Shown one piece after another: positions 44,976 to 56,640 of a DNA stretch of 64,000 bases. The notes under the pieces are model-generated. The model was not told the DNA's origin. It did not search any database and saw nothing but the letters and a program-made list of their open reading frames with translations. Numbering within the stretch: position 1 is the first letter of the stretch; each line of letters starts with the position of its first letter. The position numbers and the translations under genes are program-made. The stretch spans positions 12,875,626 to 12,939,625 of the forward strand of contig JAKSZU010000008.1 of the NCBI GenBank assembly GCA_026018925.1. Reading direction: 5' to 3'. This DNA is from Tupaia tana (Eukaryota; Chordata; Mammalia; Scandentia; Tupaiidae).

Positions 44976-45228
44976 GGCCAGCAGATGGCGTAGTGATTAC
45001 GTTGCTGAGTCCCACAGGGCCTACCATGGTTCAAACTCTAGACCTTGTGGCTTCAAACTCACTCTGGGCACGCATGCATGTGTACCCAAGATCCTGAGAG
45101 GAGAATGGAAGAGAATGGATTGCAGCATGGCCATCCCCCCCAGGGGGCTGATTTCTCACTTTCCCTCTCACTGTCTTCATCTCTCTCTGGCAAGTATATG
45201 TGCCCTAAGGCAATAACCTCTAAAAAAC
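44976..45228 (+). mobile_element. tRNA-derived SINE, older long form
   Basis: 'gggccagcagatggcgtagt' head, CCCCCCAGGGGG hairpin, tail 'ctctaaaaaactaaac'. Confidence 0.92.
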
Positions 45229-45327
45229 TAAACTAAAATGGAAAGAAATATGTACTAAGGAAGCTTCAGACTGAGATGATTTCAACAATGAATTCTAACA
45301 AACTCACTATGTAAGAAATAACTCTGG

Positions 45328-45529
45328 GGGGAAATGGAGAGGTAAGACACTTGTGGGACACACATAAGGTTTATTATCTGTGATGAGGATGTGTATAATA
45401 GTCTCGATTGGGCTAGACTGAGGTGTAAATCATACTGGGTAAAGTGTCTTCACAATCTAAATGATGTATAGCAATTTAATGCATGAATAATAACAAAAAA
45501 ATTAAAAGTAAATAAAATAATTATTAAAA
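45328..45529 (+). mobile_element. Unidentified short retroposed element, copy 2
   Basis: Second copy of the element at 6915-7074. It interrupts L1 ORF2 text with a 15-bp TSD AAGAAATAACTCTGG (45313-45327) / AAGAAATAATTTTGG (45530-45544; two differences). The core is about 160 bp, followed by an A-rich AAATAAAATAA tail. Its 5' end lies at the same point as in copy 1, which argues against random 5' truncation of a longer element. A C-box-like GTGATGA (about 45395) and a CTGA (about 45418) occur but are too short to prove snoRNA origin. Confidence 0.7.
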
Positions 45530-45578
45530 AAGAAATAATTTTGGTCTTACATACATTCTTCAAGAGAATAAAAAAGTT

Positions 45579-45829
45579 GGGACCAGCAGTTAGCGTAATG
45601 GCTATGTCGCTGGACTCCCACGTAGTCGACCGCGGTTCGAGTCCCGGACCCAGCGGCTTAAACTCACGCCGGGCGCGTGTGCATGCGTGCCCAAGATCCC
45701 GAGAGGAGAATGGAGGAGAAGGGATTGCGGCGTGGCCATCCCCCCTGGGGGGTGATTTCCTGCTTTCTATCTCTCTGTCTCTCTCTGTCTGTCTGGCGAG
45801 CGCACGCGCCCTATAGCAAAAACCTCTCC

Positions 45830-45861
<32 letters not shown>

Positions 45862-45866
45862 AAAAA
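45579..45866 (+). mobile_element. tRNA-derived SINE, GAG B-box subfamily, young
   Basis: Close to the apparent consensus: GGGACCAGC head, GGTTCGAGTCC B box, CCCCCCTGGGGGG hairpin and long A tail. Flanks 'aaaaaagtt' repeat within L1 text. Confidence 0.96.
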
Positions 45867-47323
45867 AAAAAAAAAGTTATACTTTTGGATGTTAGGCTCT
45901 CCAACTCAGGAGAATGCCATGGTGTGGATGGATGCCAAAGTCCCATCAGAACAGTATGAAAAAGGGAAATTTTATGTCATTCTCGCTCATAGATGATATA
46001 GCTACAAAATTTTTGAAAAAAAGAATTAAGAAACTAAATCAGTATATATTCGTGTATAAAAATGATAATACATCATAGACCATTTGGGTTTCTTCTAGGA
46101 ATGTAAAATTGGTTTAACATTAAAACATTAATTTTTTTTTCACATGAACAAGATAAAGGAGAAAAACATGTTCAACACAGTGGATGCCAAAAAAAGTGTA
46201 AATGATAAATTTAAATTTAATGTCGATTCATAACTTAAAAAAAAACCTCTGAAGATAGTACAAATCTTCCTTAATTTGGTAAAGGGTACCTAAAAAAATA
46301 AACTAAGTCAATAATTATACTGTCAATTATAAAACATGAAATAGTCTAATGAAATGCAGGAATAAAAAAAGAATATTCATGATCACTACATCTACTGGCA
46401 GAACATTATATAGGACACTCTATTGGAGGTTCTGGTTCATGAAGGCATGAAAAAGTAATAAAAGCTGTAAGAAATAGAAAAGTAAAAATTAATCTGTCAC
46501 TATATGCCAACAACATGATAGTATTCCTAGCAAAAGAACAAATTATTAAAACTAATGATTACTACAAAAATCACTGATACAAAAGTATTAGAATTAATTA
46601 ATATAAAAGTCATTTGTGTACATTATCAACATGCAAAAACCATATTTATACCATCCACAGTGAGGAAGAACAAATTACTATTTATATTGTGGTAAAAAAC
46701 TTACCAAGAGTCTAGTGAAAAAATGAATAAAATATGCATTTACTTTCATTATAGAAAGACATACAACTATATTCAGAACCATTAAAAAAGGCTTAATTAC
46801 ATAGAGAAAAACACTAGGTACATGGATTGGAAAATACTACTGTGAAGACAGGAATTCTTTCCAAACTGATCTATACATTCTACGAAATCTCAATCAAAAT
46901 CTTAACTTTTTGTTAGGAAACTAGATAAGCCGATTAGAATAATTTTAACTGGAAGTGTAGAGAACAAAGTTCAACTAAATCTCTCTTGGAATAGAACACG
47001 ATGGGTGGTCTTGCTTTGAACTTACTCTAAAGCTACCATCATGAGATAGCATGGTGTTGGTGCTAGTGTAGTTACGTAGGTTAGTGGAGCAAAGCAGAGA
47101 TCATGAAAACAAATCTTCGATACACGGCACTTCATAGGTCTGTGATAACACTGAACCGTACTGAGCAGAGGGGAGCCTGATCATCGTATTGAATATACAA
47201 AGAGGAAAATGGAATCGGACTCTCTCCCTCACACCAAACACTAAAAAGAATTTCAGGTGGATTATAGTCCTAAATGTGAAAGGCAAAATTAATAAAAAGT
47301 ATAATATTGAAAAGCTTAGTAGA

Positions 47324-47407
47324 TATTGGGTGGTCGGAAAAGTCATGACATATATTTTTCTGTTTTTCTATGTAAAAATGCGTCATGACTTTCCTGACTA
47401 CACAATA
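47324..47407. mobile_element. 80-bp mariner-type MITE (MADE1-like size)
   Basis: Between TA dinucleotides lies an 80-bp near-palindrome. Left arm 'ttgggtggtcggaaaagtca' and right arm, read in reverse, 'ttgtgtagtcaggaaagtca', continue as 'tgac..atttttt' in both, about 37 bp per arm around a short centre. TA flanks, arm length and total size match mariner-derived MITEs. No transposase is present. Confidence 0.85.
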
Positions 47408-47699
47408 TTACAAAGATTATCTTCATAACTTTGGGAGTTCTTAAACAAAACATGAAAAACAAGTCATAAAGAAAAGATTGATTAATTTGACTACAATGAC
47501 ATGAAGAACTTTTACTCATCAAATTACTGTAGAAAGATGGTAAAAATGTTAATAAGAAAATTTTTAAAAAATGCAAGGAACTAAGTGGAAAAACATTTTT
47601 ATCATTGGTAAATTACAAAGTTCACATTCACATTTTATAAAATATGCCTAAAAGCAGTAAGAAAAAGATATCCTATTGAAAAATAACTGAAAATTTGAA

Positions 47700-47919
47700 T
47701 GGGGGCTGGTCAGTGGTGCATGATAAAACGAGATACTTTGCATGGCTGAGCTGCATGGGAAGATTCTAGGTTTGTGTCTGGAGACCTCTCTGAGTGTGCT
47801 GGACATGTGCACGCCCATGATCTGGGGTGGGGGTGCATTGTGGTGTCAACTCCTGTTGAGGGTACTGTCTTTGTTTCTTTCATTTGTGGAAAGAAGAAAA
47901 AAAAATCACTTAAAAAAAC

Positions 47920-47920
<1 letters not shown>
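47700..47920 (+). mobile_element. tRNA-derived SINE, type C
   Basis: 'ggggctggtcagtggtgcat' head, 'cgcccatgatctggggtggg' and 'tgcattgtggtgtcaactcc' body, 'tttcatttgtggaaagaag' end. Best example of this type. Confidence 0.8.
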
Positions 47921-47954
<34 letters not shown>

Positions 47955-47972
47955 ACACACACACACACACTT
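47921..47972 (+). repeat. (CA)n microsatellite in a SINE tail
   Basis: Roughly 24 CA units with one interruption. Confidence 0.97.
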
Positions 47973-48031
47973 GGACAGCCTTACCTCTCAAAAGAAAGAA
48001 ATCAAAAGGACCGTTAAGAATATAAAAATAT

Positions 48032-48301
48032 GGGACCAGCAGATGATGTAGCAGTTGTGTCACTGGACTTCTACATGTTTGACAGTGGTTCAAGTCCTGG
48101 ACCTGGTGGCTTGAAAATCATGCCAGGTGCATATGCACATGTTCCCAAGATTCCAGGAGGAGACTAGAGAAGGAGGGAATGCAGTGTGGCCATGCCCCTG
48201 GAAGTGATTTCTCACTTTCCTTCTCACCATGTCTGTCCCCATATCTCTCTCTCCTGCGAGAGCATGCACCCTAAGGCCAAAACCTCTAAAAAACTAAAAA
48301 A
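48032..48301 (+). mobile_element. tRNA-derived SINE, older long form
   Basis: 'gggaccagcagatgatgtag' head, B box GGTTCAAGTCC, tail 'ctctaaaaaactaaaaaa'. Confidence 0.92.
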
Positions 48302-48541
48302 AAAATATATTTAATCCCATTGTTAATCTGGGAAGCACCAACTAAATCTAAAATGAAATTCCATTACTAACAGATTGTTTAAAATAAATTAAAAAAAAAT
48401 CTAACAATAACAACTTGGTCAAGATATAGGTTATTAAGACTTCTCATATTGCTGGTGAAAATAAAAATTTATTCACCTGCTCTAAAAAACCTGTTGACCT
48501 TATCTAGTAATATACATTCTCTAGACCCAGCATTCCTCAAT

Positions 48542-48555
48542 TTATATATATATAA

Positions 48556-48602
<47 letters not shown>

Positions 48603-48690
48603 TATATAAGTATATATATATATGTGTGTGTGTGTGCATGTATATACACATATACACACATATACATATGTATATATACATACATAAATA
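48542..48690 (+). repeat. (TA)n/(TG)n compound microsatellite
   Basis: TA-rich repeat with GT and CA islands. Overlapping frames encode only IYIY-type repeats. Confidence 0.95.
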
Positions 48691-49183
48691 TATCCTTCAA
48701 AATATTATCCTAAGAAGCAGCAAAAGACATGTATAAACATGTTCATTTAAGCATTATTCATAATATCTTCAAATTCTAAGCACCAAGATATCTATCTACA
48801 ACAGAATAGATAAATAATTCATTGCAACATAATATTAAATGGCCCTAGAAAACAGTTCATCCAAGGTATCTTCTTCAGTATAGATGAATCTTAAAAATCT
48901 GTGGTAGGGTGAAAAAGCCAGGCATGGGTACACAAGCACACATACACACACACATGTACACACACACACCACATACTCAGTGACTGAGATGACTGAAACA
49001 TTTTGGTTTAAGGACAGTTAATTCGAGGTTAACTAATAAACAAAATGGAATGAACAACCAGGGGTTTATTCTGAGTTCTGAGAATGTTCTCATTCATAAC
49101 TTAGGTATTGTTTATATAATTGCTTATTTTATAGTCTTGCATTAAATTTATACTTATCCATGCAAAGAAGAAAAAACATCTGG

Positions 49184-49425
49184 GGGTCAGCTGGTGGCAG
49201 GGTGGTTAAGGCAGCTAGATCCGCCATGGCTGATGTGTGGTTCTAGTCCTAGACACAGTGGCTTGAGAATCACACGGGTTGTGTGTGTGTGTACCCACAA
49301 TCCTGAAAAGAAAGATGGGGAAAGGATTGCAGTGTGACCATGCCCATGGGGCATGCTTTCTCTCTCTCTCTGTCTTTCTCTGGCAGGGACACACAACTTC
49401 TGACAAATTAAAAAAAAAAAAAAAA
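49184..49425 (+). mobile_element. tRNA-derived SINE, older type
   Basis: 'gggggtcagctggtggcagg' head, 'gggtggttaaggcagc' A box, body with 'ggattgcagtgtgaccatgc', A tail. Confidence 0.85.
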
Positions 49426-49482
49426 TATATATAAAATACATATATATGTATGTATATTTGACATTCATTCAGTCTATATTTT

Positions 49483-49551
49483 TAAAATTATTTTTGTTTA
49501 ATTATATTCATTCATTTGCTTTTTAAAAATTTGATCAAAGATAGACACAGA

Positions 49552-49588
<37 letters not shown>

Positions 49589-49688
49589 GGAAAGTGAGAA
49601 ACCAAGCCACCAGGTCTGGGACTCAAACCATGGTTGGCCATGTGGGAGTTTCCAGCATCTCAACCAACAAGCCACCTGCTGGTCCCCC
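49483..49688 (-). mobile_element. tRNA-derived SINE, short form with (GA)n
   Basis: Reversed tail, GA tract (49547-49588), head 'aagccacctgctggtccc'. TSD 'attcagtctatatttt' / 'atttagtctatttttt'. Confidence 0.92.
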
Positions 49689-49704
49689 ATTTAGTCTATT
49701 TTTT

Positions 49705-50530
49705 GACAAGTCATAATTTTCTAGGGCCACAAAATAATTAATAAAGGATGTAATGTGCTTAACCTTTACTATTATAAATATTTGGACTTTTTTGAACTTT
49801 GATAACCATATTTTTTAAAAATCATGAATATTGTAGACTCAAAGATTCTTAATAAAACTTGTTGACAATGACAATCTGCTTTATCAAATTTTTCAGAAAA
49901 CGTGGGCCAACTTCTTTTATTATAACCATATGGAATGTGAAACTAAAAGTCAAATTTTTCTTAATTTATTCAATTTTCAGTAAATGCCTTCAGGCATAAA
50001 AGAAGGCCTGAAATGTCTGCAAGTGAGACAGTAATGAAGACATTCAGAAATGCTACTTCTTCAACTAGCCCACTTGATGGCACTAAACTAACATACAATA
50101 ATAGCTAATCCTCCATGGAAGTACGATGCATTAATGTGTTTTCAATGTGTTTTCATAATCTTAGACCTCGTGAATTCTAAAGGTCTTTTTTTGGCTTAGA
50201 GCTTTAGATATATTCAGCAAGAAAAAAAAGGTTGAAAAACTCTTAAAGAATTGAAGCTGTTTTTAAGAATTAAAAGAAGCTATATTAAAACTCTCTAGGA
50301 CAAACTGCTTTCATGTCTTCTTGCCTCTTGCTTCTTCTGGAAATAAATAATTCTGGCTCTAAGCTATCACAGCTCTCTAGATATATGTGATTCACAAGAT
50401 TTTTAAGCTGAATTCTCTTGTGGGGAGAATGGGATGGAGAAGATTTTGCCATAGTTCATGGACTTTATGGCAGATCCAGAGGGTTCTTGCTGTGTAGGGA
50501 ATGATATGGCTTTCTTGGAGGACCATCTTT
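49705..50530. other. Mostly single-copy DNA
   Basis: Weak MIR-like text near 50095-50160 ('acaataatagctaatcctcc'); otherwise nothing recognised. Confidence 0.4.
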
Positions 50531-50532
50531 GT

Positions 50533-50785
50533 TGAGGTTTTTTGTTTGTTTGTTTGTTTGTTTGTTTCTAGTTAATTTATTTCTTCCTGAGTAAGAGAGA
50601 CAGAGGGATAAAGAGACAGCATCCCCAATACTGTCTTAACACTGGGATCCACTCTCAGCTTCAGGCAGCTCAGGATCATGGACAATCACATGCTCAGGAA
50701 GGTCTTGGAATTTAAGCCCAGAACTGTCTTAGGTAGGTTAACCCTACAGTGTTGTGTTTTACCATTGTGCCTTCACAAGTCCCTG
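50533..50785 (-). mobile_element. Type-C SINE, diverged, with (GTTT)n tail
   Basis: (GTTT)n at 50543-50570, 'gagtaagagagacagaggga', 'gctcaggatcatggacaatc' body. Confidence 0.6.
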
Positions 50786-50786
50786 C

Positions 50787-50787
<1 letters not shown>

Positions 50788-50825
<38 letters not shown>
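50788..50825 (+). repeat. (CA)n microsatellite
   Basis: About 18 CA units then TA units. Confidence 0.97.
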
Positions 50826-50836
<11 letters not shown>

Positions 50837-50985
50837 AATAAATTTTGGTTTACAGAATTCTTTATTTTATTTTATTTTTATTATTATTATTTGGCATTCA
50901 ATTACTGTGTATCATGACAGCATACAAAATGAATTTTCCCAGCATGAATATACTGTAAATTGATTCAGTCAAAAAGACATTACCT

Positions 50986-51238
50986 GGGAACCAGCAGTTA
51001 GCGTAATGGCTATGTCGCTGGACTCCCATGTAGTCGACCGCGGTTCATGTCCCGGACCCGATGGCTTAAAACTCACGCCGGGCGCGTGTGCGTGCACGCC
51101 CAAGATCCTGAGAGGAGAATGGAGGAGAAGGGATTGCGGCGTGACCATCCCCCCTGGGGGGTGATTTCTCGCTTTCTATCTCTATGTCTCTCTCTCTCTG
51201 TCTGGCGAGCACACGCGCCCTATAGCGAAAAACCTCTC

Positions 51239-51262
<24 letters not shown>
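50986..51262 (+). mobile_element. tRNA-derived SINE, GGGAACC subfamily, young
   Basis: Perfect 15-bp TSD AAAAAGACATTACCT at 50971-50985 and 51263-51277. B box GGTTCATGTC looks like CpG decay of GGTTCGCGTC (antisense C to T). Confidence 0.97.
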
Positions 51263-51269
<7 letters not shown>

Positions 51270-51289
51270 CATTACCTCATACATTATTA

Positions 51290-51710
51290 TCAACAGATAG
51301 TTTTCCATTTTTGTGTTGGTGAAATGTTTTGCTTCTTTCTTTTTCTGCTTGAATCCTTTCCTCTTACCTTTCCCCTTGAAGTCGATTAAGTCTTCTTTGC
51401 CAAGGCTTTCTAGTCATAAGCAATGGGAAGTAATTCTTGATGGTGAAGAAGAACTTGTAGACAGCAGAAATTAGATAAACTACTGTTCCTTTTACATGCA
51501 TTTACTGAAAATGTGGTACATTAAATACAGACTTGACTTCTAGTTTTACATTATAACATAGCTACTTTAAAAAGGAAATTGGCTTATACATTCTCTGGGT
51601 GCAATAATCTTTTTAAAACATATCAGAATTTGGAATCGCAAAAAGTGCCATATGGATTACCAATAATGATCACAAACTAGAGCAACATGAATTTCTCTTC
51701 TTAGACTAAC
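51290..51710. other. No recognised feature
   Basis: Unique-looking DNA. Confidence 0.45.
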
Positions 51711-51711
51711 T

Positions 51712-51864
51712 TTTTATTTAACTTTATTTATTTATTTATTTTCAATTTTTTCAGAGAGCGAGAGAGAGAAAGCAAGAAAGTAAGTTGCCAGGTCTGAGAC
51801 TTGAACCGTGGTTGGTCATGTGGGAGTCCAGTGCCCTTAATCACCACACCACCTGCCAGCCCCT
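51712..51864 (-). mobile_element. tRNA-derived SINE, short form
   Basis: Reversed 'aactttatttatttatttat' tail, 'tgccaggtctgagacttgaa', head 'accacctgccagcccc'. Confidence 0.88.
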
Positions 51865-51954
51865 TGTTACATTAACCTTAACGGGCCTTTTTCCTGGTTT
51901 GTAATAACGTAAGATATTTCTACCAAATTCTAGCTTTTATATTTAAATTTTGTG

Positions 51955-52232
51955 TTTGTTTGTTTGTTTTACTTATAAAAAAACCATTTTGCACACAAGG
52001 GAGAGATAAGAAAGACAGAGATGTACAGAGAGAGGGGAGCACCCTCCGCAAGACCTGGCCGTGCTGAAGAACTGCAGTCCTCTCCCTGTAGTCTTCAGCC
52101 TGTTGGGTCTTGGGTTCTTGTGCATATGCCTGACATGTTTCAGGGTGACTGGGCCAGGGATTTGAATCCCAGTCACCATGTGGAGTCCAGCTTCTCTCCA
52201 GTAGTGCAGTACCATGGAACCAACCTTTATCT
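51955..52232 (-). mobile_element. Type-C-like SINE, diverged
   Basis: (GTTT)n tail, 'cacacaagggagagataaga', 'gccgtgctgaagaactgcag', 'gggatttgaatcccagtcac' B-box area. Confidence 0.65.
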
Positions 52233-52334
52233 AAATTCTTTAAAAAAAAAAAATCCTGCAAACTCTTTCTTCTGTCTGAGGACTATCAGGGTCCCAACCC
52301 TCTGGGGATACAAGAAGCTCTGTCTTTGAGGGAC

Positions 52335-52440
52335 AGGAACTGTGTCTTCTTTCCCTCTGTGTTCTTTCCAGTGGAGAACCCAATGGCTTAGGGAACTGAT
52401 CACTCAATAAATGTGAAGGAGATGATGAATGGCCATTCTA
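52335..52440 (+). mobile_element. L2 3' end fragment
   Basis: 'gggacaggaactgtgtcttc' and 'gatcactcaataaatgtgaa' fit the L2 3' terminus. Confidence 0.6.
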
Positions 52441-53790
52441 TTTGGGTGTTGATAGTTTTCACCTTTCTGTGAAGATTTGGCTGACTCATTTGTCTATAAA
52501 TTAAGGCCATCACATCTTAAAGGCAGAAAATATGATAGAAAATGAAATAAACTGCACATGGTTTTAAATCTAAATGCTGTACTTTTCTTTCTTTCTTTCT
52601 TTTTTTTTTTTTTTTGAAAACACCACTCTGCACTTTCCTTATAACCACTTCCTTCCTCTTTTGCTGAGAAGGACCAGCAGTTTTGCCTAAAATACTTGAG
52701 ATAGCTTTTCCCTCAAGAATCAAAAAAGTTTAACTGATCATTCCTTCAGCATTGTTTGACAATCTTAAGTAATTTCAGTTGTCTCTTCATTATTAAATGT
52801 TACCCATATGAAACACAAATAAATGCATTACAGAAAAAGGAACTTAAAAACGAGTAGACAGATCTTTTGGACTATTCAAAATATGGAAAACAAAACCTAC
52901 AAAAGGTTAAAAAATATGAAGCTCATTCTTTCTTAAAGTAGAATTCATATTTATATTTCTTGAATCATCAACCATTTGTCAAAAAGCAATATTGTACACA
53001 AGAAGGATATTAATTTTAACCTTAAAACAGCCAGGTAGAGCTCTATGAGCCAAATTTGTATTTCACACAACCCACATAAATTTTATGAACTATTAGAACA
53101 AAGTATATATTTGCTAAAATTTAACAAGATACCATTTAAAAGCTATGAATAAAAATCTTCCACCTTTAATGATAATCTCTCAGAATAGAAAACTGTTTTC
53201 ATAAGCAAAATCAAATATTGCCCTCATAAGCTTTTATGAATATCTAAAAGTAAAAGCAATTGTATTATATTAGAAAAGATAAGAAATGCTAAGACTTAAT
53301 AGTTTATATGGGTCTTTCTGACTAGGTCTAAAGAGGAAATTATTTGTATATTCTGACTCAAAATGTTCCTTTTTTCTTTCTACATTTTTGTTATTATTCT
53401 GATACACAGAAGTGAAATGTTACCCATTGACTGATTTATAAACTAACAGGTTTTCGTATCTCTGGTTCAAAATTAAAATACCGAGTAAATTCTAAACACT
53501 GAGCTTAGTATAGACAAAGGTCTCCTGATCTGGGTGTGCATCCTCACCACCTAGCATTATGCCTGGGACGCCCATTGGAAGGGAACATCCATCGGAAGGG
53601 AACATTGAACATTGGTGATTTTCTCTTAAGTCTTTCCATTTACCTCCAAACCCCTTGTCACTTCCTTAGTTCTGGTTTCCATTATCTCTGGTCTATTTAC
53701 TGTACCTGCCAACTAAGCTATGTTTCTGCTTTCTGCCATGTTTTCTTATTCATTGCCTTCCACATAACTTAGACATTTTTCCAAAGTGAA
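52441..53790. other. Single-copy DNA, no recognised gene
   Basis: A T run at 52600-52615 with no clear retrocopy structure; otherwise unique. Confidence 0.5.
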
Positions 53791-53794
53791 ACTA

Positions 53795-53985
53795 GATCTT
53801 AGCAATAGCTAACCTTTATCAATCCCTAGTTCGTGCCTTACGTGTACCACATCATTAAATTATTGTGGTACACAAATAAAAAGGCATTATTGCTCCTGCT
53901 TTTAGAGCTGAGTAAACCAAGACACAGAGAGGTGAAGTGGCTTAGCCAAAGTCAGTTTAGCTATTGTAGTATACCTTCAAGTGAG
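53795..53985 (+). mobile_element. MIR SINE
   Basis: 'agcaatagctaacctttatc', 'cgtgccttacgtgtaccaca', 'gtaaaccaagacacagagag' and 'gtggcttagccaaagtcag' in MIR order. Confidence 0.85.
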
Positions 53986-54767
53986 CACGCCATGTGATGT
54001 GTTACAGAGACGAATGGTTTCCTTTTCCATGGGACAGTCTTAATGCTGCCCTGAAAGTGTGGCTTCATAGGAACCTTCAGCCCACGCCAACTAGGATAGC
54101 TGGTCACCTTACATCTGGTGTAAGAACTTTATAAGAGTACACTTTCACTTCCCCCTTTCCAATTTTTGTGCTATTTTGTTATACATTTTTACTTTCCACA
54201 TTTTATATACCTCATGATACATCATTAACACTTTTGTTTAAACAATCAATTATTCTTAAAAGAGATTTGAATGAAAAAAAAAAAAAAGACTAGCGTGTAC
54301 ATTTTCCATACCGTCCTTTCTTTTGTGTATATCTGGATTTTCATCTGGTATTTTTGTGTTCTGCGTAAGGGATGTCCTTTAACATTTATTATAGTGAGAC
54401 TCTACTGGTGTTAATTCTTTCAATATTTGTATATCTGATCTATCTTTATTATTTCAGTTTTGAAAGAAAGTAGATTTGAAAGAAATATAGTTATAGGTTG
54501 GCAGTTTTTTCCAAAATATTTTAAATATTTTCTGTATTGTTTTCCTGTGTGCATTATTTCTTATGAGAAATCTGCTGTCATCCTTGTTACCCTCAATGTA
54601 ATAGATTCTTGTTCCTTTGATCACTTTTAGGATTTTTCCTTTGCCACTCGTGTAGAGAAGTTGATGATGGATGATGTGTTTGTGTAGTGTTTCCCCTGTT
54701 TCTTGTGCTTGGAACTCTTGAGTTTGTTAGATTTGTGGGTTCATAACTTTCATTAAATGTGTAATTT

Positions 54768-54957
54768 TTTTTTTTTTAATTTTTGCTATCTGGTGCTTGC
54801 AATAACCTGAGAGACAGAGAGAGAGCTGCAATTCCTATTCCTCCATTCTCCTCTAAGGATTTTGGGCATGTGTGCACATGCACCCAGCATGAGTTTCAAG
54901 CCTACAGTTGACCACGTGGGAGTCCAGCACCTTAACTGCTTTGCCACCTGCTGACCC
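54768..54957 (-). mobile_element. tRNA-derived SINE, partial body
   Basis: T run, 'tttgctatctggtgcttgc', body lacking the C/G hairpin, head 'tgccacctgctgacccc'. Confidence 0.85.
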
Positions 54958-55375
54958 CCAAGTGTGGAAAATTTTTAACCGTTGTTTCTTTGGCTATTTG
55001 GTCTGTCTTCCACTCTATAGGGATGCCAGGCACATATATAATAGGACAAGTTGTCCTAGAGGGCATCATTTTTTTTTCAGTTTTAAAAATGATCTTTTTC
55101 TTTGTTTTGTTTTGAATAGTTTTTATTGCCGTTTTCATGGTATTTTCTTCTGCAAAAAATGTTTAATCGGCTTTTAATCACATTCAGTGTAATTTTCACC
55201 TTAGACATTATACTTTTTTATCTTTAAAAGTTTGATTTGCATCTTCAAAGAATATACTCTATGTCTTTACTTAACTTTTAGGGTATATGGAACACAGTTA
55301 AAATGACTCTTCAACACTTTGCCTGCAAAGGCTAACATTTACATCTAGTTTGGGGATAGTTTTGATAGATCAAAA

Positions 55376-55620
55376 TTTTTTTAAGAGAGGTTTTTGCTAT
55401 AGGGCATGTACACTCACCAGAAAGACAGAGAGAGACAGAGACAGAAAGCAAGAAAACACCCCCTGGGGGATGGCCACACTACAATCCCTTCTCCTCCATT
55501 CTCCTCTCAGGATCTTGGGCATGCATACACATGTGCCCGGTATGAATTTAATCTGCCTGGTCTGGGACTCAAACTGTGGTTGATTATGTGGGATTCTAGT
55601 GACTCCCATCTGCTGGTCCC
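55376..55620 (-). mobile_element. tRNA-derived SINE, A-box region deleted
   Basis: Standard 3' half; the head reads 'tctagtgactcccatctgct', so the A-box segment is missing. Confidence 0.9.
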
Positions 55621-55800
55621 TGATTAATTTCTTACTATGGGTCATATCTTTCTACTTCTTTGCATACACAGTAATTTTTTACTAGATTCATGAAATGATG
55701 AATTTTACCTTATTCAGTGTTATGTTTTTGTTTTACTTTTCCTGTAAATATGCTTGAGCTTTTGGGACACAGTTAAGTTACTCTGAAATAGTTTGATACT

Positions 55801-56068
55801 GGGGCCAGCAGGTGGCATGGTGGTTGAGGCACTCCTACATGGTCTACCGCAGTTCGTGTCCCAGACCTGGAGACTTGAAACTCATGCTGGGCACATGTGT
55901 GTGCATGCTCAAAATCCCAGGAAGAGAAGAGATTGCTGTATTGCCATCTTCCAGTGGGGGAGGGAGCTGATTTCTTGCCTTTTCTCTGTCTTTCTGGAAA
56001 GCTCACAAGCTCTATAGCAAAAATCTCTCTCTTAAAATAAATAATAATGTTAATAATAATTTTTAAAA
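55801..56068 (+). mobile_element. tRNA-derived SINE, older long form
   Basis: 'ggggccagcaggtggcatgg' head, AATAAT-rich tail. TSD 'gaaatagtttgatact' / 'gaaatagcttgatatt'. Confidence 0.93.
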
Positions 56069-56101
56069 ATGAAATAGCTTGATATTTCAGGTCTTGATTT
56101 T

Positions 56102-56360
56102 TTTTTTTTTTTTGGAGAGGTTTTTGCTATAGGGCACATGTGCTCACCAGAAAGACAGAGACAGAGAGACAGAAAGCAAGAAATCACCCCCCAGGGGGGA
56201 TGGCCATGCCACAATTCCTTCTCTTCCAGTATCCTCTCAGGATCTTGGGCAGGCACACATATGTACCCGGCATGAGTTTAAGCCACCGGGTCTGGGACTC
56301 AAACCATGGTCGACTACATGGGAGTCCAGTGACATAGCCATTACGCCAACTGCTGGTCCC
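56102..56360 (-). mobile_element. tRNA-derived SINE, long form
   Basis: T run, standard body, head 'gccaactgctggtccc'. TSD-like 'tcaggtcttgatttt' / 'tcagtcttgatttt'. Confidence 0.94.
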
Positions 56361-56640
56361 TCAGTCTTGATTTTAATGTTTTTTGAGCAAAACTGAAGCT
56401 GTCCTCAATCTAAGATAGTTTTTACCCTATATTGAGACAAGACTCTTCTGGATACTCAACCCAATGTCCCATGAATCCTAAGGTTTTTCAGATTGGTTGG
56501 TGGTCTCAGTCTCTATTCCTGGCCCAGTGTGAGAACTGGACACCATCACTTCTGAGGTTTTATGTGGTTTTTCTCCAGCTTTTGATAGTTTCACTATTCA
56601 CATACCCTGATCTGTACTCATCTGAATACGTGAGTGGGGT

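Larger units (their letters stand above)
42950..49170 (+). mobile_element. L1, plus strand, long but heavily interrupted
   Basis: ORF2 text begins 'ccaactatgtagtgtttaca' (42974) and continues through 'agcagaaattaatgacacag' (44618), 'ttcttcaagagaataaaaaa' (45556) and 'actctaaagctaccatcatg' (47023). It ends with the 3' text 'cattattcataatatcttca' (48750). Frames are decayed. It hosts about ten younger insertions, including the second copy of the unidentified element and a mariner MITE. Confidence 0.8.
54330..56640 (-). mobile_element. L1-like minus-strand region, old
   Basis: 'gtcctttaacatttattata', 'atctgctgtcatccttgtta', 'gtttgttagatttgtgggtt' are the same reversed L1 text as at 39120-39850. 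It continues past three SINEs to about 56600. Confidence 0.65.

Noticed and set aside
48449..48736. Open frames of 70-95 codons with IYIY and THTH repeats
   Set aside because: Microsatellite translation within L1.
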